Shown one piece after another: positions 20,595 through 29,164 of a DNA stretch of 64,000 bases; the stretch's first letter is position 1, and every line of letters begins with the position of its first letter. Source of the stretch: Candidatus Manganitrophus morganii (GTDB lineage: Bacteria; Nitrospirota; Nitrospiria; SBBL01; Manganitrophaceae). The position numbers were made by a program, and so were the translations under genes. Location: NCBI GenBank assembly GCA_021651055.1, contig JAJHOH010000001.1, positions 3,782,001 through 3,846,000 on the forward strand, in the 5' to 3' direction. Below the pieces are notes generated by a model. It saw only the letters and a program-made list of their open reading frames with translations. It ran no database searches and had not been told where the DNA came from.

Positions 20595-20959
20595 AGAGGC
20601 AATTTTCGAGATTTCTAGCAGTTGGGGTACTGAATACGCTGTTGGGTTACGCAGCCATATTCAGTTGTATGTATTTTTTTGGGGTGTCTCCCGAACTCAG
20701 TAATGTGTTCGGATACTCAACCGGACTGTTATTCTCCTTTACTTTGAATAGAACCTTTACATTCAAATCGACTAAACCGCCTTCTGGAGAAGTGGTCCGT
20801 TTTTTGGCAGTTTTTGCAGTCGCGTTTGGCGCAAATTTGGTGGTACTTTACCTGCTTGTGAAGGTATTCTTCGTTCATGAGGCGGTTAGCCAAATACTAG
20901 CCGGTATTGTTTATGTGGCATTCTCGTATTTTATGAATAAACACTTTGTTTTTCATTAA
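20591..20959 (+). CDS. GtrA-like membrane protein (putative polyprenyl-phosphate-sugar flippase)
   Basis: Small integral membrane protein with four hydrophobic helices and the N-terminal FLAVGVLNTLLGYA signature of the GtrA/DPMS-flippase family; SYFMNKHFVF is the characteristic C-terminus. The GTG at 20591 overlaps the previous stop as GTGA and yields 122 residues, the usual GtrA length; a farther upstream ATG at 20549 would add 14 residues not expected in this family. It would flip the undecaprenyl-phosphate sugar made by the GtrB-like enzyme to the periplasm. Confidence 0.85.
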   Translation: MKRQFSRFLAVGVLNTLLGYAAIFSCMYFFGVSPELSNVFGYSTGLLFSFTLNRTFTFKSTKPPSGEVVRFLAVFAVAFGANLVVLYLLVKVFFVHEAVSQILAGIVYVAFSYFMNKHFVFH

Positions 20960-21089
20960 GGCGCGGCGATCAGGAAATGGGAATTTGAAGTCAAAGTTAA
21001 AAATTATCTCAGCATGGCTCAGCCTTTTTTATTTCCGTGTAGTTAGTTTCACTCAACATTAACGGTAATTCTCAGAAAATAGATATTCT

Positions 21090-22229
21090 ATGCGAATTAT
21101 CATCAACGGCATTCCACTTCTAAGCCCCCGAAGCGGCATTGGGAGTTATGTTTATCAAAATTCCAAAGCGCTGCTGGCTTTGAGGTCTCAATTCAACTTT
21201 TTCTTCTACTACGGCTTCCAATGCAGTCCTCATTTAAAGGATCGCCCCCTGGAGTCATATGTGAGCGCAAGAGATTTTGCCCGTCGGCTTGGAAAGGTCT
21301 ATCCAGCTTATCGGACATCCCTTGATCTTCTTTTCGCTTTTGGTCAGTGGCGAAGAAAGTTTGATCTCTACCATGAGACCAACTACATCCCGATGAGATT
21401 CAATGGGCCTACGGTCCTGACGGTATTCGATCTCTCCTTTTACCTTTTTCCGGAGACCCACCCTAGCGAACGAATCCGTTACATGGATCGTTACTTTTAT
21501 TCGAGGCTACATCGCGCATCGCATTATATTACGATTTCGGAAGCGATCAAGCAGGAGATGGTAAAGTATTTGAGCCTATCTCCCGAAAAAATCACAGTCA
21601 CGCCCCTCGGGGTGGATGATCACTTTAAACCGATCGTTTCTCATCTTTTAAATGAGACCCTGTCTCGTTATGGATTGAAACCTGGCTCTTACGTTTTGTA
21701 TCTCGGAACGCTGGAACCAAGAAAAAATATTACGACTCTGCTAAGAGCGTATGCTGTCCTTTCGAGCCGTTTGAGAGAGCGGTATCCTCTTGTGTTAGTC
21801 GGGGGAATGGGATGGTTGATGGAAGGGCTCGATGTCGAGATCGAAAAACTCGGCATTCGATCAACAACCATAAAAATAGGCTATGTTCCGAGAGAAGATC
21901 TTCCCTCCTTATATAGTGGCGCAGTCGTTTTCGTCTACCCCTCATTGTATGAAGGTTTTGGGCTCCCTCCCTTGGAGGCGATGGCATCCGGGACACCGGT
22001 GATTACCTCCAATGTCTCCTCTCTTCCGGAGGTCGTTGGGGACGCTGGCGTTCAACTCCATCCTGGAGATGTAAATCGATTGAGCGAAGAGATAGAGTCG
22101 TTCCTTGATGACGATCAGCGCAGGAGTTTTTTCAGGCAAAAGGGGTTAGAACGAGCAAAGCAGTTTACCTGGGAGAAGTGTGCTGCCATGACGTTGGATG
22201 TTTATGATCGGATGATTCGGAGCAGATAA
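21090..22229 (+). CDS. GT4 glycosyltransferase (mannosyltransferase-like)
   Basis: 379 residues, GT-B fold. The N-terminus '[18 protein letters not shown]' and the donor-site segments [16 protein letters not shown] and [19 protein letters not shown] are typical of GT4 enzymes of the WbpY/WbdB kind that use GDP-mannose or a related GDP-sugar. Both catalytic-side motifs (EGFGLPPLE) are intact. A 130-base gap separates it from the gtr-like module. Given the GDP-sugar enzymes upstream, a mannosyl- or rhamnosyltransferase for the exported glycan is the best guess. Confidence 0.85.
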   Translation: MRIIINGIPLLSPRSGIGSYVYQNSKALLALRSQFNFFFYYGFQCSPHLKDRPLESYVSARDFARRLGKVYPAYRTSLDLLFAFGQWRRKFDLYHETNYIPMRFNGPTVLTVFDLSFYLFPETHPSERIRYMDRYFYSRLHRASHYITISEAIKQEMVKYLSLSPEKITVTPLGVDDHFKPIVSHLLNETLSRYGLKPGSYVLYLGTLEPRKNITTLLRAYAVLSSRLRERYPLVLVGGMGWLMEGLDVEIEKLGIRSTTIKIGYVPREDLPSLYSGAVVFVYPSLYEGFGLPPLEAMASGTPVITSNVSSLPEVVGDAGVQLHPGDVNRLSEEIESFLDDDQRRSFFRQKGLERAKQFTWEKCAAMTLDVYDRMIRSR

Positions 22230-22337
22230 AATTAAACCTGGACAATCTGAAGAGTAATGCGATCCATATACATTATACATTGAAGTATCAGCGCCCCTTC
22301 CCTTCGTTTTTTTGAGTGGTTCTCATAGAGCATCTTG

Positions 22338-23429
22338 ATGAAAATAGCCATCATCCATGATTATCTCAATCAATACGGCGGGGCGGAAAGGGTGGTTGAG
22401 GCGATGCACGAGGTGTTTCCAGATGCACCGATTTATACATCAATTTTTCTTCCCGCGAAGCTCCCTCCGGTCTTCTCACGGATGGACATCCGCCCCTCCT
22501 TTATGCAGCGTCTTCCATCTCTCGACCGGCACTTCAAGAAATATCTGCTCCTATACCCGATTGCAATAGAAAATTTTGACCTGAATGGATATGATGTCAT
22601 TCTCAGTAGCAGCAGCGCCTTTGCGAAAGGGGCTTCCGTGCCGCAAGGGACTTGTCATATCTGTTATTGTTATACACCGATGCGATTTGTCTGGGAGACG
22701 GAATCGTACCTTGCCCAAGAAGAGTTTAATCGATTTTATAAAATGATTTTGCCTTTGGCGCTTTGGCGCTTGAGAAACTGGGATCTCAAAACCATTGACC
22801 GTGTCCATCACTATATCGGGATCTCTCGCCATATTTGCCGGAAAATAGGAAGGCTCTATTCCCGCCAAGCCGATCTAATCTATCCTCCCGTTGATTTATC
22901 CCGATTCTCTATTTCAGAAAAGCAGGACGACTATTTTTTGGTTGTTTCGCGATTGAATACATACAAACGGATCGATCTCGTCATCAATGCCTTCAATCGG
23001 CTATCTCTGCCATTGGTCGTTATTGGCACGGGTCCGTATGAGGAAAAACTCAAAAAAATGGCAAAAAAGAATATTGTTTTCCTCGGCCGGATTTCGGATG
23101 AAGAATTAGCCCAATATCTAGGGAATTGCAGGGCTTTTATATTCCCTGGAGAGGAAGATTTCGGAATTGCCCCTGTCGAAGCGATGGCCTCCGGACGGCC
23201 CGTGATTGCCTATGGACGGGGAGGGGCATTGGAAACGGTCGTAGACGGACTGACAGGGACCTTTTTTAAGAGGCAAACCACCGAAGATCTGATCGATGCG
23301 ATTCATCTTTTTGAGAAGATGTCGTTTGACCCTCAGAACATCCGGCGGCACGCAGAACAGTTTGATAAAGAAGTGTTCAAAGAAAAAATAAAAAGTTATG
23401 TGGACGAAAAGTTTCAAACATTCCGTTGA
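22338..23429 (+). CDS. GT4 glycosyltransferase, WbaZ-like
   Basis: 363 residues. The N-terminus HDYLNQYGGAERVVEAM and the block 'YCYTPMRFVWE' mark the WbaZ/mannosyltransferase B-like group of GT4 enzymes. Donor-binding motifs SRLNTYKRIDLVI and FPGEEDFGIAPVEAMASGRP are intact. A TTG three bases upstream is also possible; the ATG was preferred. It is likely the mannosyltransferase adding the first residues to the lipid-linked primer, since the next gene encodes the initiating enzyme. Confidence 0.87.
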   Translation: MKIAIIHDYLNQYGGAERVVEAMHEVFPDAPIYTSIFLPAKLPPVFSRMDIRPSFMQRLPSLDRHFKKYLLLYPIAIENFDLNGYDVILSSSSAFAKGASVPQGTCHICYCYTPMRFVWETESYLAQEEFNRFYKMILPLALWRLRNWDLKTIDRVHHYIGISRHICRKIGRLYSRQADLIYPPVDLSRFSISEKQDDYFLVVSRLNTYKRIDLVINAFNRLSLPLVVIGTGPYEEKLKKMAKKNIVFLGRISDEELAQYLGNCRAFIFPGEEDFGIAPVEAMASGRPVIAYGRGGALETVVDGLTGTFFKRQTTEDLIDAIHLFEKMSFDPQNIRRHAEQFDKEVFKEKIKSYVDEKFQTFR

Positions 23430-23570
23430 TTCAGAAATGGAATTCGTTTAACGATTCACGAGTGTTTAACGTCTTTTCGGTTTCGGCAATGCCAGGTTAG
23501 GTTGAAGATCGCTATTGCATGTGGAAAATCAATCGTGTTATTTTACTTTTTGGTATGTTAATGAGGTTCA

Positions 23571-24992
23571 ATGTTAAGGCAGAAAGCAAAACTTATCTCA
23601 CTCTGGGTTTACCTGACAGATGTCGCGTTACTGATCGGGGCGTTCTTTCTTTCATTTCTCCTTAGGGATTCCTATTTTTCAGAACCTTACGGGAGACTCC
23701 TCTCCTTTGATCGGTATCTGTGGCTCGTCTATGTAATCGTTCCCCTTTGGTCGTCCCTTTTTTACTATATCGGCTTTTATGAATCCCAAAGGACGAAAAC
23801 CTTCTGGCGGGAAGTCTGGAACCTGGTCAAGGTTTCCTCCTTGGGAACGCTCCTTCTCATGGCGATTGTCTTTGCCGCCAAAGCCGACTATATCAGCCGT
23901 CTTTTCATCATCTCATTTGGATCTCTGAGTTTTATTTTCATTTTTCTAGAGAGGTTGACACTTCGAACCTTTATCCGTGCCGCCAGAAAACGAGGTTATA
24001 ACTATCGAAATATCTTGATCGTCGGGACGGGAAGACGGGCCAGAGAGGTGGCCGAAATCATCGGGAAAAACAAACACTGGGGATTAAGGCTGATCGGTTT
24101 TGTTTCGGATAATCAGGAAATAAAGATCGAGAAAGTCGGAAAAGCCCCAGTTCTCGGGCATGTTGCAGATCTTCCATCGATGCTTCAGAGAGTTGTTGTT
24201 GATGAATTAATCTTTGCCGTTTCTCGGAAAAGACTGGAAGAACTCGAAGAAATCTTCCTCCTCTGCGAAGAGCAGGGAATTCGGACCCGCGTGGCGGTCA
24301 ACTTTTTCCCTCATATGATCGCGAAAGTTCACCTCGAAGATCTTCACGGAGTGCCGTTATTGACTTTCACGACCACCCCGCATGACGAAGTGCTCTTGGC
24401 GGCGAAGCGGGTCTTTGATCTCATCATCGCTTCCGTTGTACTGCTCGCACTTCTTCCCCTCTCATTGCTTATCGCTTTGATGATCAAATTGACATCGGCC
24501 GGCCCGGTTCTTTTCCGACAGAACCGGATTGGTTTGAATGGGAGGCATTTTATCCTCTACAAATTCCGGTCCATGCTGGAGAATGCAGAGGGGATGAGAA
24601 ATGACGTTGAGCATCTGAACGAGATGAAGGGGCCTGCATTTAAGATTCTCAAAGACCCCCGCACCACCTGGGTCGGCCGCCTTCTCCGCAGAACCAGCCT
24701 CGACGAATTCCCACAGCTCTACAACGTCCTTCGCGGCGACATGAGCATCGTCGGCCCGCGCCCTCCCTTGCCTGAAGAAGTTGCGAAATACGAGCGGTGG
24801 CAGCGGCGGCGGCTCTCCATGAAGCCGGGGTTGACCTGCCTTTGGCAGGTCAATGGCCGTAACAAGATTACCGATTTCAAAAAATGGATGGAGCTCGACC
24901 TCCACTACATCGACAACTGGTCTTTAAAGCTCGACCTGAAAATTTTCATCAAAACCATCTTCGTCGTCTTGGCCGGCCGCGGAGCCTCGTAG
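23571..24992 (+). CDS. Undecaprenyl-phosphate hexose-1-phosphate transferase (WbaP/WcaJ type)
   Basis: Initiating enzyme: transfers a sugar-1-phosphate to undecaprenyl phosphate on the inner membrane. 473 residues, as usual for polyprenyl glycosylphosphotransferases. N-terminal part has four to five hydrophobic helices, followed by a Rossmann-like CoA_binding_3 region (ILIVGTGRRAREVA) and a further helix near residue 290. The C-terminal catalytic domain shows LYKFRSM, RRTSLDEFPQLYNVL with the essential Asp-Glu pair, and GDMSIVGPRPPLPEE. Position at the end of the locus is common. Sugar choice (glucose, galactose or other) is not resolved. Confidence 0.92.
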   Translation: MLRQKAKLISLWVYLTDVALLIGAFFLSFLLRDSYFSEPYGRLLSFDRYLWLVYVIVPLWSSLFYYIGFYESQRTKTFWREVWNLVKVSSLGTLLLMAIVFAAKADYISRLFIISFGSLSFIFIFLERLTLRTFIRAARKRGYNYRNILIVGTGRRAREVAEIIGKNKHWGLRLIGFVSDNQEIKIEKVGKAPVLGHVADLPSMLQRVVVDELIFAVSRKRLEELEEIFLLCEEQGIRTRVAVNFFPHMIAKVHLEDLHGVPLLTFTTTPHDEVLLAAKRVFDLIIASVVLLALLPLSLLIALMIKLTSAGPVLFRQNRIGLNGRHFILYKFRSMLENAEGMRNDVEHLNEMKGPAFKILKDPRTTWVGRLLRRTSLDEFPQLYNVLRGDMSIVGPRPPLPEEVAKYERWQRRRLSMKPGLTCLWQVNGRNKITDFKKWMELDLHYIDNWSLKLDLKIFIKTIFVVLAGRGAS

Positions 24993-25029
24993 GAGGACCT
25001 TCCTTCCAACAGTCGCGCTTCAACCGCAT

Positions 25030-25432
25030 TTCCCTCTTCTTCTATTATCTCTTCTTCTTTTTCTGTATTGATTCCATTCACGCTGAGTCATCACCTTCTT
25101 TAGAGATCCGCTTCCTCGATGTCGGATATGGGGAGGCAATCGTGCTGCTTCATGGCTGATATCGGTCCCTAGGTGCAGCGCGAGCTCTTGGCGATTTATG
25201 GTCCGAAGTTAAAGGCCAATGTGGCCAAAATTCCGCATCATGGGGGAGAGTCGATAGAACCTTTCGTTCAGGCGATTCGTCCGGAGCGGGCCATTTTAAG
25301 CGCCGGCCCGAATCCCTACGGCCTTCCGAAAGAAGAAGTGCTTGAGATGTATCGACGAACGGGGGCGCACCTCCACCGGACCGATTTGGAGGGGACCATT
25401 ACGATCACCAGCGACGGCCGATTGGGTTTGTC
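25030..25432 (+). pseudogene. Metallo-beta-lactamase-fold (ComEC-like) hydrolase remnant with internal deletion
   Basis: Two fragments in different frames. The first (to 25159) shows a hydrophobic secretion signal ending in SIHA-ES and then LEIRFLDVGYGEAIVL, which is the first strand of a ComEC-type MBL domain; it stops after HG. The second (from 25173) begins QRELLAIYGPKL and contains KIPHHGGES and ILSAGPNPYGLP, the C-terminal half of the same fold. The metal-binding HXHXDH block that should lie between them is missing, so the gene is broken by a deletion of its middle. No good start codon precedes the signal peptide. It sits immediately after the polysaccharide locus. Confidence 0.7.
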
Positions 25433-25579
25433 TTCACCGTCGGGGTCGGGGATGAAATCATCCAATGGATCCTGCCAAATCGGATCTTCGACCTTCGAGA
25501 TATCTTCTTTAATTGGGTCGGAGGGATTGCTGGGATTCTACTACAGGCTGGTACCCATCCGGGGTCACTTTCGTCTTGA
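25421..25579 (+). pseudogene. VanZ-like gene fragment
   Basis: In the second forward frame the bases read through VFTVGVGDEIIQWILPNR and then DLRDIFFNWVGGIAGILL before a stop. The pattern 'DE-x-x-Q-x-x-x-P-x-R ... D-x-x-x-N-x-x-G' is the conserved C-terminal part of VanZ-family membrane proteins. No start codon or N-terminal membrane helices are present in this frame, since the upstream bases belong to the metallo-beta-lactamase remnant. It therefore looks like the tail of a second gene fused to the first by the same decay. The following 210 bases up to 25789 hold nothing I recognise. Confidence 0.55.
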
Positions 25580-25789
25580 CCTTTTTCCGGAACGTCTGGT
25601 ATTTTTATAAGATTCCCGGGGATTGCATCTTTTCTGGGATCTCAAGGAGATGACGTGCAAAACGTGCATTCTCCCGGAGCATCCGGTGTCGGCAGTGATC
25701 ATTGGATGTTGCCGAAGGCAGGTTACCAAACGGTCCGTTTATTCAGTCCCGCAGGGACGCGTTAATAAACCCCGATCACAAAGGACGCG

Positions 25790-26629
25790 ATGAAGTTTTG
25801 GGTCACACTGATTTTCTTTGCCTGCTTGCTGTTTATTTCTCCCATAGAGGCGACAGAGCCGATTTCCGTTCCCCCTTCATCGCATCATCTCGCCAACTCC
25901 TCTTTCGGACCGGGTGAGCGCCTCACCTACGATATTACCTATTTCGGCGCGAAAGCGGGAATCGCCGTCATGGAGGTGATGGAGAAAACAAGGCTGAAAG
26001 GCCGCGAGGTCTACCACATCGTCTCCACCGCCCAGTCGAACGATTTTGTCTCGCTTTTTTACCCGGTGGATGATCGGGTCGAATCGTATATCGATGTCGA
26101 AGGATTCTACTCGCATTTCATCAAGGTCAAGCAACATCAAGGAAAGCGAAGAAGAGAAAAAGTGATTTCATTTGATCAGACTCAGCATCGGGCGGTGCAG
26201 TTTAAAAACAACAAGGAAAAGGTCTTCGAGGTTCCTCCTCAGGTCCAGGATTCATTGAGCTCCCTTTATTTTTTCAGGGTGAAGAACACGATCGACGTGG
26301 GGCGTTCGGTTTTCATCGATGTCCATGAGAGCGAGAAAAATTGGGTGTTGGAGATTCGCGGGTTGGCGAGGGAGCGGGTGACGACGCCGGTCGGAACCTT
26401 CAACACGATTAAGGTCCAGGCGAAGGTCCAATACGAGGGGCTCTTCATGGATAAAGGGGATGTCTTCATCTGGTTTAGCGAGGATGAGAAACGGATCCCG
26501 GTGATGATGCAGTCGAAAATTAAGATCGGCACTATCACCGCCGTCCTCTCCTCCAGGAGGGAGGGGAATCGCTTGTCGAATGCGATCCTCTCAAGAAGGG
26601 AGACAAGCCTTATCAACCGTCCTGAATAG
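25790..26629 (+). CDS. DUF3108 domain-containing exported protein
   Basis: 279 residues. A clear Sec signal peptide (hydrophobic stretch FWVTLIFFACLLFI, cleavage near residue 20) precedes a beta-rich domain. FGPGERLTYDITYFGAKAG is the conserved start of DUF3108 and the later 'TPVGTFNTIKVQAKVQYEG' with 'VFIWFSEDEKRIPVM' is its conserved C-terminal core. The family folds as a lipocalin-like periplasmic barrel of unknown role in many Gram-negative bacteria. It has no operonic partner of obvious relation; a yacG gene follows after 66 bases. Confidence 0.85.
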   Translation: MKFWVTLIFFACLLFISPIEATEPISVPPSSHHLANSSFGPGERLTYDITYFGAKAGIAVMEVMEKTRLKGREVYHIVSTAQSNDFVSLFYPVDDRVESYIDVEGFYSHFIKVKQHQGKRRREKVISFDQTQHRAVQFKNNKEKVFEVPPQVQDSLSSLYFFRVKNTIDVGRSVFIDVHESEKNWVLEIRGLARERVTTPVGTFNTIKVQAKVQYEGLFMDKGDVFIWFSEDEKRIPVMMQSKIKIGTITAVLSSRREGNRLSNAILSRRETSLINRPE

Positions 26630-26695
26630 ATCCGTCTGGGACGTCGAATTCCTCCGAACACTTTTCCCGATCAGTAGCGTCTGAGAGATTCCGAT

Positions 26696-26935
26696 ATGAA
26701 AGCAGTCTGTCCTACCTGTCAAAAAGAGATCGATTGGAAGGAGAGCCGTTATCGTCCTTTCTGTTCGGAGAGATGCAAATTGATCGACCTGGGCCGATGG
26801 GCCAGCGGGGACTATCGAATTCCGGCGCAGCCCGACGATGAAGAGGAAAAAGAAGATCCCGAGCCCTCCGAAGGGGAGGACGCTCATTCAAGTAAGCGTC
26901 CAAATGAGGGGGGCAACGGAAAATCTCCCGCGTGA
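26696..26935 (+). CDS. yacG: YacG-family zinc protein (DNA gyrase inhibitor)
   Basis: 79 residues. The four-cysteine zinc site is intact: Cys5 and Cys8 (CPTC) with Cys23 and Cys27 (CSERC), followed by the [16 protein letters not shown] block that defines the family. In E. coli the protein binds GyrB and inhibits gyrase. The C-terminal third is an acidic, low-complexity tail ([14 protein letters not shown]), longer than in many YacG proteins. Interesting only in that a GyrA-like stand-alone protein is encoded elsewhere in the window; no link is implied by position. Confidence 0.9.
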   Translation: MKAVCPTCQKEIDWKESRYRPFCSERCKLIDLGRWASGDYRIPAQPDDEEEKEDPEPSEGEDAHSSKRPNEGGNGKSPA

Positions 26936-27030
26936 CAGGACGGCCGGCAACGAGGCCGTTCCCATTGATTTCAATACCCTGATACGTTATAATCCCCCTT
27001 ATTCTTCGCCGAACCCTTCAAAAACAGGAC

Positions 27031-27546
27031 ATGTCTAAGGTTACCTTTTATCCATACGGGAAAAGTGGAGAGATTCCGGACGGAACCAGCCTCCTCGACG
27101 CGGCTGAAAAGCTCGGTCTTCAGATGCGGCACGACTGCGGCGGTTTTGCGACCTGCAGCACCTGCCGGATTTGGGTGGTAGAGGGGATGACGAATCTGAC
27201 GGAGATCGATCTGGATGAAGAGAATATGCTCGAGGAGGCCCAACTGACCGCGCCGTTTCGGCTCTCCTGCCAGGCGAAGATTCAGGGGGACGTTGTCGTC
27301 CGTGTTCCGGATCAGGAGATGGAGTGGAGCCGCGGGGCCCTCCGGGAGCTGGATGCGCTCGACCCCGCTGTACGAGAAATCATCCGAATGATGGTGGAGA
27401 AGCGGGCCAGGCTGCAAGGGCTCTCCGCGATCCTCCCTGATACGGCGATTCCTTTCGTGGCGGATGCCAAGAAAGAGGTTGAGGCGGTCGCAAGCGATCC
27501 CGATCAACTCGCCGCTCTGGTGAAGCGGATCTTTGAAGCAGAATAA
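27031..27546 (+). CDS. [2Fe-2S] ferredoxin with C-terminal extension
   Basis: 171 residues. The cluster ligands are Cys36, Cys42, Cys45 and Cys80, a CX5CX2C...C spacing as in adrenodoxin/Isc-type ferredoxins (MRHDCGGFATCSTC and RLSCQ). The final ~75 residues are helical and not part of the standard fold (REIIRMMVEKRARLQG and so on). It lies 53 bases ahead of the cytochrome b frame, so the two probably work together in electron transfer. The partner of the extension is unknown. Confidence 0.9.
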   Translation: MSKVTFYPYGKSGEIPDGTSLLDAAEKLGLQMRHDCGGFATCSTCRIWVVEGMTNLTEIDLDEENMLEEAQLTAPFRLSCQAKIQGDVVVRVPDQEMEWSRGALRELDALDPAVREIIRMMVEKRARLQGLSAILPDTAIPFVADAKKEVEAVASDPDQLAALVKRIFEAE

Positions 27547-27599
27547 AAATTCGTCATCATCCGATCCCTTATTCCCACTATCTATTTGGAGGAAAAGTC

Positions 27600-29000
27600 A
27601 TCTCCTCGCCAGCCTCGGGAAAATCAGCGACGGAGCCCTCTCGGTGGGGACGGCTCGACACCTGGCTTGGACTAAGGCATCTCGATTTTCCCGTCCCCGA
27701 GCATGGCCGCTCCGCGCTTTATACTTTCGGCGGGGTCGCCTTTATCGGCTTTGTTCTGATGGTCCTCACCGGTTTTATCCTGGCGCAGCTCTATAACCCC
27801 CTTCCTCAACAAGCCTACAAGAGCTTAGAGCAAATTCAACGGATCAACTGGGCGAGTTATCTTCGCGCGCTTCATTACTGGTTTGCGCAGGGGGTGATCT
27901 TCGCTCTCATCCTTCATACCACCCGGGTCTTCATCACCGGCGCCTACAAACATCCGCGCCAGGTCACCTGGTGGATCGGCGTCGCCCTTCTCGGGGTCAT
28001 GTTGATGGGCTCGTACTTCTCCGGAACGGTCCTGAAATGGGATCAGGAGGGAGCCGATGCGCTGAGTCATTTGAAGGGCCTGTTGCGGATGCTCGGTCCG
28101 GTCGGTGCGGTGATGACCGATTGGCCCGGAAGCAGCCCGATGAACCTGCGGATTTATGTGTCGCATATCGCCGTCTACCCGGTCCTGATCGTTCTTCTTC
28201 TGATGGGGCATTTCTACCTGATCCACATTTTCAACCTGGCCCCCACCCCCTGGGGGAAATGGTCGAATGCGCCGGAAGTGCCGGCGCAGGAGGTCAAAGG
28301 CCGGTTCAGCGAGCACGCTCGGAGCATCCTTCTTCTCTCCGTCGCTTATTACGGGTTCCTGGCGCTGATGGCCGTTTTTGTTCGCGCGCCGCTCGGAGAG
28401 GCCCCCTCCGGGCATGGAGATCCGGTCAAGCCCCCTTGGCCGTTCCTCTGGATGTATCTGTTCGAGAATATCTGGGGGGTCGGCGCCGTTCTCTACATCA
28501 CCATGATTCTCTTCGGCTTCTTGGCGTTGGTTCCCTTGTTGGATCGCGGACAGGAGCGGCGCTTGGGAGCCCGCAAAGGAATCTTGAGCCTCGGCGCCCT
28601 CTTCGGCCTCTCCTTGATCGCTCTCACTGTCTACGGATGGGCTGTGCCCGCGCAGGAGCATGAGGGGCATACCCATGAGGAGGAGGGAGCGGTCATGGGA
28701 GAGGAGGGGGACCACCACGACGAAGGCGATCATCCCCACGAGGAGGAGGATCATTCCCACGATCCCGCCGCACCGGAGGGGGGGGCCTCTCAGATGGGGA
28801 GCCCCTCTGAAGAGAAGCCTCATGTGGACGATCACGATCATCCGGAGGAGGCCGACCACCACGACGAAGAAGAAGGGGATCACCCCCATGATCCGGCGCC
28901 GGCCAAGCCGGCCCCTTCCAAGATGAGCGGCTCCCCAAAAAAGAAGCCGCATGTAGACGATCATGATCATCCAAATGGCGACAAAGATCATCACGACTGA
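27600..29000 (+). CDS. Cytochrome b/b6-family membrane protein with His/Asp-rich C-terminal tail; apparent ATC start
   Basis: Diheme cytochrome b of quinol-oxidising complexes. Two His pairs about 13-14 residues apart, in LRALHYWFAQGVIFALILHTT-type and HIAVYPVLIVLLLMGH helices, are the heme ligands; later helices and PPWPFLWMYLFENIWG match the C-terminal (subunit IV-like) portion. The frame must begin before 27759, because the conserved N-terminal stretch (WLGLRHLDFPVPEHG) and first membrane helix lie upstream of the first ATG. No ATG, GTG or TTG occurs there; GGAGG at 27588-27592 lies six to seven bases before an ATC at 27600, which I take as the start (466 residues). The last ~115 residues are a duplicated His/Asp/Glu-rich tail. 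Confidence 0.75.
   Translation: MSSPASGKSATEPSRWGRLDTWLGLRHLDFPVPEHGRSALYTFGGVAFIGFVLMVLTGFILAQLYNPLPQQAYKSLEQIQRINWASYLRALHYWFAQGVIFALILHTTRVFITGAYKHPRQVTWWIGVALLGVMLMGSYFSGTVLKWDQEGADALSHLKGLLRMLGPVGAVMTDWPGSSPMNLRIYVSHIAVYPVLIVLLLMGHFYLIHIFNLAPTPWGKWSNAPEVPAQEVKGRFSEHARSILLLSVAYYGFLALMAVFVRAPLGEAPSGHGDPVKPPWPFLWMYLFENIWGVGAVLYITMILFGFLALVPLLDRGQERRLGARKGILSLGALFGLSLIALTVYGWAVPAQEHEGHTHEEEGAVMGEEGDHHDEGDHPHEEEDHSHDPAAPEGGASQMGSPSEEKPHVDDHDHPEEADHHDEEEGDHPHDPAPAKPAPSKMSGSPKKKPHVDDHDHPNGDKDHHD
28651..28997 (+). repeat. Duplicated His/Asp/Glu-rich tail segment within the cytochrome b gene
   Basis: The end of the cytochrome b frame encodes roughly two copies of a ~43-residue unit, each with clusters such as GDHPHEEEDHSHD or GDHPHD, then an Ala/Pro linker, then KPHVDDHDHP. 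At DNA level the KPHVDDHDHP coding blocks near 28818 and 28947 are close to identical. The composition (His, Asp, Glu) resembles metal-buffering tails. Confidence 0.75.
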
Positions 29001-29049
29001 TCATTTTTAGCCATCCAATGTGATCTTCCTTTCCATCCTTTCGAGCGCG

Positions 29050-29079
29050 TTGACTTCCATTTTTGCCTTATGCTACGGT
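29050..29079 (+). promoter_or_regulatory. Candidate sigma-70 promoter of the cold-shock gene
   Basis: TTGACT at 29050-29055 and TACGGT at 29074-29079, spacer 18. The -10 is weak. If used, it would give a leader of about 170 bases before the cold-shock start codon, in keeping with the long 5' leaders of cspA-type genes. Confidence 0.35.
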
Positions 29080-29108
29080 AAATTGATCTTGTTTGAGGAA
29101 GCTTTCTA

Positions 29109-29164
29109 GAGGCTGTTCGGACAGCCTCCCGGCTTCTGTCCGAAGTCGCCGACGGAAATCGGCG
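29109..29164 (+). promoter_or_regulatory. Structured 5' leader of the cold-shock gene with mutually exclusive hairpins
   Basis: Three stems can be drawn. Stem A pairs GAGGCTG (29109-29115) with CAGCCTC (29122-29128). Stem B pairs TTCGGACAG (29116-29124) with CTGTCCGAA (29136-29144). Stem C pairs CGCCGA (29147-29152) with TCGGCG (29159-29164). A and B share bases 29116-29124 and cannot form together, so the leader could switch fold. The sequence shows the pairing; a thermosensor role is inference from cspA mRNAs. Confidence 0.45.

Noticed and set aside
25655-25770. Short GTG-started frame after the VanZ remnant
   Set aside because: About 36 codons, no ribosome binding site of note, no similarity; treated as non-coding.
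27825-28994. Long reverse-strand frame rich in Met/Val/Arg
   Set aside because: Antisense of the cytochrome b gene; its composition mirrors the His/Asp codons of the real tail.
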